A stretch of DNA of 22,349 nucleotides from Chloroflexi bacterium 13_1_40CM_68_21 (lineage in GTDB: Bacteria > Chloroflexota > Limnocylindria > P2-11E): NCBI GenBank assembly GCA_001917735.1, contig MNEO01000065.1:1-22349 (forward strand). The letters are read 5' to 3'. Positions 16,665 to 22,349 of the stretch are shown piece by piece (positions within the stretch are counted from its first letter, which is position 1; every line of letters starts with the position of its first letter). A program made the position numbers and the translations under genes. The notes beneath the pieces were generated by a model that was not told the DNA's origin, ran no database searches, and was given only the letters and a program-made list of their open reading frames with translations.

Positions 16665-17450
16665 ATGGCAGACGCTGAGGCGGTCGCCCCACGACCCGGG
16701 CCGGACGACACCAACCTTCCAGACCAGCAGGTCAAGGTCCACCGCGCAGAGACAAAGACCAGGACGCCTGTCGAAGCGAAACGGGAGGGGCCGACCCTCG
16801 ACGTGATCAAGAGCGACGAGCGCGTGAAGGTCTTCATCCGCTCGGCGAACCAGCAGACCGGCGCGATCGGGTACACCGAGCACGGCGAGCGGCACGCGAA
16901 CACGTCGGCCGACGGCGCGCGCTTCATCCTCAAGTCCCTCGGCCACGACGCGCGTCGCTGCGAGATCGCCGCCGTCGCCGCGTATCTCCACGACATGGGC
17001 AACGTGGTCACGCGCGAGAAGCACGCACAGACCGGAGCGCTCCTTGCGAAGGACATCCTCATGGACCTGGGCTTTCCACTCGACGAGGTCGCGACGATGA
17101 TGGGCGCGATCGCCAATCACGAAGAGGAGGAGGGCGGTCTCCCCGTGAGCGCCGTCTCAGCGGCGGTGATCATCGCCGACAAGAGCGATGTGCACCGCAG
17201 CCGCGTGCGCAATCCGAAGTCGACGTCATTCGACATCCACGACCGCGTCAATTACGCGGTTACGGCGTCGGAGATCAAGGTCAGCCGCAAGGAAAAGCTC
17301 ATCACCCTCGAGCTCGCCGTCGACACGGAGGTCTCGCCGATCATGGAGTACTTCGAGATCTTCCTCCCGCGCATGATGCTGTCGCGGCGTGCGGCCGAAT
17401 TCCTCCACTGCAATTTCGCGCTCGTCATCAACAACACCCGGCTCCTCTGA
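16665..17450 (+). CDS. HD-domain metal-dependent phosphohydrolase
   Basis: 261 residues from ATG 16665; an in-frame ATG at 16632 would overlap the previous gene and add 11 residues. After a charged, probably disordered N-terminus (1-44), an HD domain spans about 60-180. Metal-ligand candidates are His73/His77 in YTEHGERHA, the pair His109-Asp110 in AYLHDMGN, His120 in KHAQTGALLA and His near IANHEEE. The remaining ~80 residues (VSRKEKLITLELAVDTEV onward) form a separate small domain, possibly ACT-like or dimerising. HD proteins of this kind hydrolyse nucleotides or phosphate esters; the substrate is unknown. Overall sequence is rather conserved-looking. No RelA/SpoT synthetase motif is present, so it is not a stringent-response enzyme. 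Confidence 0.85.
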   Translation: MADAEAVAPRPGPDDTNLPDQQVKVHRAETKTRTPVEAKREGPTLDVIKSDERVKVFIRSANQQTGAIGYTEHGERHANTSADGARFILKSLGHDARRCEIAAVAAYLHDMGNVVTREKHAQTGALLAKDILMDLGFPLDEVATMMGAIANHEEEEGGLPVSAVSAAVIIADKSDVHRSRVRNPKSTSFDIHDRVNYAVTASEIKVSRKEKLITLELAVDTEVSPIMEYFEIFLPRMMLSRRAAEFLHCNFALVINNTRLL

Positions 17451-17487
17451 TCAAGCAGCTCGTCCCTTCGGCTGCGCCTCCGCAGGG

Positions 17488-17513
17488 GCAGGGGCCCCTG
17501 GGCGCGTAGCGAC
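17488..17513. repeat. 26-bp repeat, copy 2 (contains CAGGGGCCCCTG palindrome)
   Basis: Matches 9704-9729 in 25 of 26 bases. It lies 37 bases after the HD-domain gene in the 122-base gap before the Nudix gene, next to the GC-rich run CCTTCGGCTGCGCCTCCG. Termination by a hairpin is possible but there is no T-tract. Confidence 0.8.
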
Positions 17514-17539
17514 CCGCTCGTCACTCCATTTCCTTTAGC

Positions 17540-17545
17540 TAGACT
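17540..17545 (+). promoter_or_regulatory. Possible -10 element (TAGACT) for the Nudix-gcv operon
   Basis: TAGACT lies 27 bases before the ATG at 17573 and follows an AT-richer stretch (CATTTCCTTTAGC). A GGGGAGG ribosome site lies between it and the start, so this operon would have a short leader. No convincing -35 box is seen. Confidence 0.3.
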
Positions 17546-17572
17546 CGTCTCCTCACGATTCGGGGAGGCTCG

Positions 17573-18025
17573 ATGCCCAGCATCCGTGCCCGCCGCCCAT
17601 CCCGCGTGCGCAACGCCATCGCGGCCGGCGGCGTCGTCGTTCGGCAGCGCGATGGCAAGCGCGAGGTGGTCCTCGCCGGCCGCCACGCGGATGGGACGTG
17701 GGTATTCCCCAAGGGCACGCCCGACAGGGGCGAAGAGATCGAAGAGACCGCGCTGCGCGAGGTCGAGGAGGAGACCGGACTCAAGGTCCGGATCCTTCGG
17801 GACATCGGCAGCACCGACTACTGGTTCGCCGCCCCCGGGGAGCGCGTGCACAAGTTCGTTCACTTCTTTCTGATGGAGCCGACGGGTGGGGATGTGAGCG
17901 GTCACGATCACGAGTACGACGAGGTCCGGTGGGTTCCGGCCGACGAGGCCCGGCGGCTCCTCTCGTTCGACACCTACCGCGACATCCTGGACCGCGCCCT
18001 CGCCGCGGCGAGCGAGGCCGCCTAG
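17573..18025 (+). CDS. Nudix hydrolase
   Basis: 150 residues from ATG 17573, with the ribosome site GGGGAGG at 17562-17568. The Nudix box is perfect: Gly48, Glu54, Arg62-Glu63, Glu66-Glu67 and Gly69 in GEEIEETALREVEEETGL. WVFPKG ahead of it and EVRWVPADEARRLL behind it are typical of MutT/diadenosine-polyphosphate types. The substrate (a nucleoside diphosphate linked to another group) cannot be told from the sequence. Its TAG stop shares a base with the GTG of gcvT, so it is the first gene of the glycine cleavage operon, an unusual partner. A role in clearing damaged nucleotides independent of glycine metabolism is just as possible. Confidence 0.93.
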   Translation: MPSIRARRPSRVRNAIAAGGVVVRQRDGKREVVLAGRHADGTWVFPKGTPDRGEEIEETALREVEEETGLKVRILRDIGSTDYWFAAPGERVHKFVHFFLMEPTGGDVSGHDHEYDEVRWVPADEARRLLSFDTYRDILDRALAAASEAA

Positions 18026-19125
18026 TGACGACCGAGGCCCCGACGCTGCGGCGCACGCCGCTCTACGAGAGGCATGTCGCGCTCGGCGCGAAGATCGTTC
18101 CCTTCGCCGGGTACGAGATGCCGATCCAGTACGAGGGCATCGTCGCGGAGCATCGCGCGGTGCGCGGCCGCGCCGGGCTCTTCGACCTTTCGCACATGGG
18201 CGAGTTCTTTTTCACGGGCGGGGGAGCGCGTGCCGCCGTCGACCGTCTCGTTTCGAGCGACGTCGCGGGCCTCGCCAGCGGACAGGCGCGCTACGGACTC
18301 CTCTGCAACGAGCGCGGGACGATCGTCGACGACGTCATCGTCTACCGGACCGGCGAGGCGGAATACATGATGGTCGTGAACGCGGCGAACATCGCGAAAG
18401 ATCGCGCGCACGTCCTCAGTCACCTTGCGGATGAGGTGACCTTCGGCGATCGCTCGACCGGGACGGCACTCGTCGCGATCCAGGGGCCGCGCGCCGCGGC
18501 GATCCTGGAAACGACGACGAAGGACGCCGTCGGCTCGTTGCCATCGTTCGGCGTGACGGGGGCCCGCGTGGCCGGCGTGCAGGCGACGGTAGCCCGCACC
18601 GGATACACGGGCGAAGATGGCTTCGAGGTGTTTGTCGCGAACGCCGACGCTGACCGCGTCTGGGAGGCGCTGCTCGCTGCTGGGCGCGACGCGGGGATCA
18701 TGCCGATCGGCCTCGGCGCCCGCGACACGCTCCGCCTCGAGGCGCGGTTCTCGCTTTACGGCAATGAGATCGACGAGACGACCGACCCGATCGAGGCCGG
18801 GCTCGGCTGGACATGCAAGCTGGACAAGGAGTTCGTCGGCCGCGACCAGATCGACGCCAAGAAGGCGCAGGGACCGAGACGGAAGATCGCAGGGCTCGTC
18901 GTCGACGGGGGTGTGGCGCGGCATGGCCATGAGGTGACGTCGGCTGGCGAGGTCGTCGGACGGGTCACGAGCGGCACGTACGGCCCGACCGTCGAAAAGA
19001 ACATCGCCCTGGCCTATGTCCCGACGGCCCTTTCGAAGGTCGGAACGGCGCTCGCGGTTCGCATCCGCGGCAGGGACGTTCCCGCTACGGTAGTGAAGAC
19101 ACCTTTTTTTCGGAGGCCCGAGTGA
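18025..19125 (+). CDS. gcvT: Glycine cleavage system T protein (aminomethyltransferase)
   Basis: 366 residues from a GTG overlapping the Nudix stop (TAGTG). GcvT transfers the methylene group from the aminomethyl-lipoyl arm of GcvH to tetrahydrofolate, releasing ammonia. RRTPLYERHVALGAKIVPFAGYEMPIQY is a textbook N-terminus in two parts; DLSHMGEF, the folate-binding ARTGYTGEDGFEVF, LGARDTLRLEA and DEFVGRDQ-like KEFVGRDQ are all present. A seven-T run occurs at 19104-19110 near the end, inside an intact frame. The stop overlaps the GTG of gcvH, with CGGAGG before it as ribosome site. Confidence 0.97.
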   Translation: MTTEAPTLRRTPLYERHVALGAKIVPFAGYEMPIQYEGIVAEHRAVRGRAGLFDLSHMGEFFFTGGGARAAVDRLVSSDVAGLASGQARYGLLCNERGTIVDDVIVYRTGEAEYMMVVNAANIAKDRAHVLSHLADEVTFGDRSTGTALVAIQGPRAAAILETTTKDAVGSLPSFGVTGARVAGVQATVARTGYTGEDGFEVFVANADADRVWEALLAAGRDAGIMPIGLGARDTLRLEARFSLYGNEIDETTDPIEAGLGWTCKLDKEFVGRDQIDAKKAQGPRRKIAGLVVDGGVARHGHEVTSAGEVVGRVTSGTYGPTVEKNIALAYVPTALSKVGTALAVRIRGRDVPATVVKTPFFRRPE

Positions 19126-19526
19126 GCACCGTTCCCGACGATCTGCGCTATTCGAAGGAGCACGAGTGGGTGCGCGCCGACGGCGACGTGGCCACGATCG
19201 GCATCACGCATTTCGCGCAGGAGCAGCTGGGCGACGTCGTCTTCGTCGAGCTGCCCGAAAAAGGTTCGACGGTGCGCCAGTTCTCGAGCCTCGGAGTCGT
19301 CGAGTCGGTCAAGGCGGCCTCGGACATCTACGCGCCGCTCTCCGGCGAGGTGATCGAGCGGAACGTGAAGGTCATCGAGAAGCCGGAGCTTGTGAATACC
19401 GAGCCGTATGGGAACGGCTGGATGATCAAGGTCCGCCTCGCCGACAAGGGCGAGCTCAACCAGCTCCTCTCGCCCTCGGACTATCGCTCGCACATCGGCG
19501 AGACCGCCGGCGCCGGCGGTGACTAA
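19122..19526 (+). CDS. gcvH: Glycine cleavage system H protein (lipoyl carrier)
   Basis: 134 residues from GTG 19122 (GTGA overlap with gcvT). GcvH shuttles the aminomethyl group between P, T and L proteins on a lipoylated lysine. DLRYSKEHEWVR at the start, ITHFAQEQLGDVVFVELPE and the lipoylation site ESVKAASDIYAP (Lys64) are clear, as is the C-terminal NPYGNGW-like EPYGNGWMIKV. Length is normal. The TAA stop lies inside an 8-base overlap with gcvPA. The L protein (lipoamide dehydrogenase) is not in this window. Confidence 0.97.
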   Translation: MSTVPDDLRYSKEHEWVRADGDVATIGITHFAQEQLGDVVFVELPEKGSTVRQFSSLGVVESVKAASDIYAPLSGEVIERNVKVIEKPELVNTEPYGNGWMIKVRLADKGELNQLLSPSDYRSHIGETAGAGGD

Positions 19527-20865
19527 CTCAAACCCCTACTCGCCGCACACCGATGCCGACCGCGCGGCGATGCTGAAGCGCGTCGGGATCAAGAGCGTGG
19601 ACGAGCTGCTCACCGCGATCCCGCGCGACGCGTTCCGCCCGAAGCTCGGTCTTCCTGCCGGCATGTCGGAGATCGAGGTTCAGGTGCATCTCGAATTGCT
19701 CGCTGCGAAGAACCGCCCCGCGGCGGCCGGCCCGTTCTTCATCGGCGGCCCGGTACAACGGCGCTACATCCCGGCTGCCGTTCCGGTGCTCGCCCTGCGC
19801 GGGGAGTTCCTCACCGCATATACGCCGTACCAGCCCGAGGTCAGCCAGGGGACGCTGCAGTCGATCTTCGAATACCAGTCGCTGATGTCCGAGCTCCTCG
19901 CGATGGACGTCGTCAACTCGTCGATGTACGAGGGTTCGACGGCCGTCGCGGAGGCGGCGTTCATGGCGGTGCGCGCGACCGGCCGAAAGAAGGTCGTGAT
20001 CGCGCACGAGGTCTATTACCAGTTCCGCGCCACGCTCCAGACATATGCGAAGGGCCCCGACCTCGAGATCCTCGAAGTGCCGACCGACCAGCTCGCGGCG
20101 AACGCCGGGGGGTCGGCGTGCTTGATCGTTCAACACCCCGACTCGTTCGGCGCTCTCGTCGACGTACGTCCGATCGCGGACGCCGCGCATGCCTCGGGCG
20201 CGCTGTGCGTTCAGGTCACCGAGCCTCACGCGAACGCCTTGCTCGAGCCGCCCGGCGCGCTCGGCGCCGATATCGCGGTCGGCGAGGGGCAACCACTCGG
20301 CATTCCGATGTCACTCGGCGGCCCGCACCTCGGGATCTTCGCCGCGCGTGAGGCGCTCGTTCGCCAGATGCCTGGCCGGATCGTTGGCGAGACACGGGAC
20401 GCGCGCGGCACTCGCGGCTTCGTGAACACGCTGCAGACACGGGAGCAGCACATCCGGCGTGAGAAGGCGACGAGCAACATCTGCACGAATGAGGCGCTCG
20501 CCGCCATCACCGCGGCCACGTATCTCGCGCTCATGGGTCCGACCGGGCTTCGCGCGGCTGCGCGTAATGGCGTCGCGAAGGCTCACGCTCTGGCCGCGAG
20601 GCTCTCCGCCGTCCCGGGGTGCGCCATCGGCACCGATGGGCCTTTCTTCGATCGTTTCCAGCTCCGTTCTCCGATGCTGGGCCGCGAGCTGAAGCGCGCC
20701 CTCGCGAAGGAGAACGTGCTCGTCGACGATGGGCTCCACCACGGAGGCCGCGACGGCATCCTCATCCAATGCACGGAGATGACCGGCGACGAGGACGCCG
20801 ATGTCCTCGTCTCGGCGGTGCAGCGGATCACGGCAGGCGCGCGAGAGGCGGTCGCTACTCGATGA
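19519..20865 (+). CDS. gcvPA: Glycine dehydrogenase (decarboxylating) subunit 1
   Basis: 448 residues from GTG 19519, overlapping gcvH by 8 bases. It is the N-terminal half of the P protein, which decarboxylates glycine together with GcvPB. YSPHTDADRAAMLKRVGI, FIGGPVQRRYIPAAV-type start, TAYTPYQPEVSQGTLQSIFE, SMYEGSTAVAEAA and MSLGGPHLGIFAA are typical. The PLP lysine belongs to the other subunit. Split GcvP is found in Chloroflexota, Firmicutes and Thermotogota but not usually in Actinobacteria. The stop overlaps the gcvPB start (ATGA). Confidence 0.97.
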   Translation: MTNSNPYSPHTDADRAAMLKRVGIKSVDELLTAIPRDAFRPKLGLPAGMSEIEVQVHLELLAAKNRPAAAGPFFIGGPVQRRYIPAAVPVLALRGEFLTAYTPYQPEVSQGTLQSIFEYQSLMSELLAMDVVNSSMYEGSTAVAEAAFMAVRATGRKKVVIAHEVYYQFRATLQTYAKGPDLEILEVPTDQLAANAGGSACLIVQHPDSFGALVDVRPIADAAHASGALCVQVTEPHANALLEPPGALGADIAVGEGQPLGIPMSLGGPHLGIFAAREALVRQMPGRIVGETRDARGTRGFVNTLQTREQHIRREKATSNICTNEALAAITAATYLALMGPTGLRAAARNGVAKAHALAARLSAVPGCAIGTDGPFFDRFQLRSPMLGRELKRALAKENVLVDDGLHHGGRDGILIQCTEMTGDEDADVLVSAVQRITAGAREAVATR

Positions 20866-22349
20866 CGGCGATCCGCACGCAGGTCGTTCCCGAGTCCGGC
20901 GTCAAGACCGCGGTCCCGGCGCTCGAGCCCCTGCTCAGCGAGATCCACGAAGCGGGTCGCGCCGGACGTCACGTTCGCGGGGCAGAAGAGGCCGACGCGC
21001 TCATACCGCAGCAATTCCGTAGGCGGACATCACTCGACCTGCCCGAGATCACCGAGCCGCAGGTGGTCCGCCATTTCACGCATCTTGCCCAGCTCAACTA
21101 CGCGGTGGATACGGGGATGTACCCGCTCGGCTCGTGCACCATGAAGTACAACCCGAAGGTCAATGACCGGATCGCGTCGCTCGCCGGCTTCGCGGACATC
21201 CACCCGCGCCAGGACGACGACACCATTCAGGGCGCGCTGAGGCTCATGTTCGAGCTGCAGGATCTCCTCGCGAGGCTGACCGGCATGGACGCCGTGACGC
21301 TGCAGCCCGCGGCTGGAGCGCACGCGGAGTTCACCGCGCTCCTTCTGTTCAAGGCCTATCACGCCAAGCGAGGCGATGACGCCAAGCGGCGCCGGGTGAT
21401 CGTCCCCGACTCCGCTCATGGAACGAACCCCGCGTCGGCGGCGATGAGCGGCTACGCCGTCACGACCGTGAAGAGCGATGCCCGCGGGAACATCGACCTC
21501 GCTTCTCTGAAGGAAGCCCTCGGCGACGACGTCGTTGGGCTCATGCTCACGAACCCCAACACGCTCGGCCTTTTCGAGGAGCGCCTGCGCGAGGTCTGCG
21601 ACGCGGTGCACAAGGCGGGGGGCCTCGTCTACGGCGACGGCGCGAACATGAACGCGCTTCTCGGCGTCGCGCGTCCGGGCGATCTCGGCTTCGACTGCAT
21701 TCACATAAACGTGCACAAGACGTTCTCGACACCGCACGGTGCGGGCGGACCGGGCGCGGGCCCGCTCTGCGTCAAGGCCAAGCTCGAGCCGTTCCTTCCG
21801 CATCCACGGATCAGCAAAGACTCCGACGGGTCGTACCGGCGTGGGCCGACTCCGCCCGACAGCATCGGTAGGGTCCGATCGTTCTTTGGGAACTTCGGAG
21901 TGCTCGTGCGCGCCTATACGTACATGAGGACCCTGGGTGAAGACGGGCTCGCGGAGGCGTCGAACGACGCGATCCTGGCGGCGAACTACCTGCTCGCCCA
22001 GCTCCGCGACTCGTACGACGTCGCGTTCGACCGACCGTGCATGCACGAGTTCGTGCTGTCGGCATCGCGGCAGAAGAAGCAGGGCGTGTCAGGGCTCGAT
22101 ATCGCCAAGGCGCTCATCGACGAGGGCTTTCACCCCCCGACCGTGTACTTCCCGCTCATCGTCCCGGAGGCGCTGATGATCGAGCCGACCGAGACCGAGC
22201 CGCGCGAGATCCTCGACGCGTTCGCCGCGGCGATGAATCGCATCGCCGAGCGCGCGAAGACCGACCCGTCGTCGGTGAAGGCGGCGCCCCAGCACGCCCC
22301 GCTCGCGCGCCTCGACGAGGTGAGCGCCGCGCGAAATCCGAGGCTTCGG
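20862..22349 (+). CDS. gcvPB: Glycine dehydrogenase (decarboxylating) subunit 2 (3' end outside window)
   Basis: Open from ATG 20862 to the last base (496 codons, no stop). It is the PLP-bearing half of the P protein. MYPLGSCTMKYNPKVND, PAAGAHAEFTALLLFKAYH, DSAHGTNPASAAMSGY and INVHKTFSTPHGAGGPG are diagnostic; Lys286 in the last motif holds PLP. The final residues APLARLDEVSAARNPRLR resemble the usual C-terminus, so only a few residues should be missing. The ATG overlaps the gcvPA stop (ATGA). The genes thus form one unit from the Nudix gene onward. Confidence 0.96.
   Translation, partial: MTAIRTQVVPESGVKTAVPALEPLLSEIHEAGRAGRHVRGAEEADALIPQQFRRRTSLDLPEITEPQVVRHFTHLAQLNYAVDTGMYPLGSCTMKYNPKVNDRIASLAGFADIHPRQDDDTIQGALRLMFELQDLLARLTGMDAVTLQPAAGAHAEFTALLLFKAYHAKRGDDAKRRRVIVPDSAHGTNPASAAMSGYAVTTVKSDARGNIDLASLKEALGDDVVGLMLTNPNTLGLFEERLREVCDAVHKAGGLVYGDGANMNALLGVARPGDLGFDCIHINVHKTFSTPHGAGGPGAGPLCVKAKLEPFLPHPRISKDSDGSYRRGPTPPDSIGRVRSFFGNFGVLVRAYTYMRTLGEDGLAEASNDAILAANYLLAQLRDSYDVAFDRPCMHEFVLSASRQKKQGVSGLDIAKALIDEGFHPPTVYFPLIVPEALMIEPTETEPREILDAFAAAMNRIAERAKTDPSSVKAAPQHAPLARLDEVSAARNPRLR

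Noticed and set aside
16665..17450. HD protein as a RelA/SpoT-type hydrolase
   Set aside because: It lacks the synthetase and TGS regions and the characteristic RelA HD surroundings; only a generic HD phosphohydrolase call is justified.
19104..19110. Seven-T run near the end of gcvT as a terminator or slippage site
   Set aside because: No hairpin precedes it, the frame is intact on both sides and gcvH follows directly, so it is most likely just two phenylalanine codons after a proline codon.

Overview
The window is a GC-rich, densely packed bacterial chromosome segment with about 20 protein genes, no RNA genes, no CRISPR array and no intact mobile element. Most neighbouring genes overlap by 1-8 bases (ATGA, GTGA, TAGTG), and GTG and TTG starts are common. 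The organism is probably an uncultivated member of the Chloroflexota. Reasons are the split glycine decarboxylase (gcvPA + gcvPB), separate biotin carboxylase and carrier proteins, a GlmL-like gene followed by a barrel-sandwich-like partner (a pairing I recall from that phylum), and apparent leaderless promoters. This placement is an inference.

Layout. (1) 1-4177, plus strand: 3' part of an acyl-CoA carboxylase biotin carboxylase, its biotin carrier protein, and a membrane-anchored penicillin-acylase-family hydrolase. (2) 4188-6983, minus strand: an operon read leftward with a TetR-type regulator that has lost most of its helix-turn-helix, a membrane-anchored methyltransferase-like protein and an FAD-dependent oxidoreductase; its end faces the acylase gene across a shared palindrome. 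(3) 7059-7628, minus strand: a secreted, membrane-tethered TIMP/netrin-like protein. (4) 7636-12776, plus strand: methylmalonyl-CoA mutase catalytic subunit, methylmalonyl-CoA epimerase, a class I glutamine amidotransferase-like hydrolase, a degenerate GlmL-like protein and its partner. (5) 12786-15862: a small membrane protein, then tsaE, tsaB, rimI and tsaD for the tRNA t6A modification. (6) 15863-16201: the decayed remains of a type II toxin-antitoxin locus. (7) 16202-17450: an SCP2-like protein and an HD-domain phosphohydrolase. (8) 17573-22349: a Nudix hydrolase coupled to the glycine cleavage genes gcvT, gcvH, gcvPA and gcvPB, the last running off the window.

How they fit together. The carboxylase, epimerase and mutase together make the propionyl-CoA to succinyl-CoA route, although the carboxyltransferase and the B12-binding mutase subunit are not in this window. 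The GlmL-like pair, encoded directly behind the mutase genes, is the best candidate for something undescribed: its ATPase motifs are degraded and its partner has no assigned function. At least five starts that are not translationally coupled are preceded, 6 or 7 bases upstream, by a TANNNT hexamer. That fits leaderless transcription and gives many of these tight clusters internal promoters.
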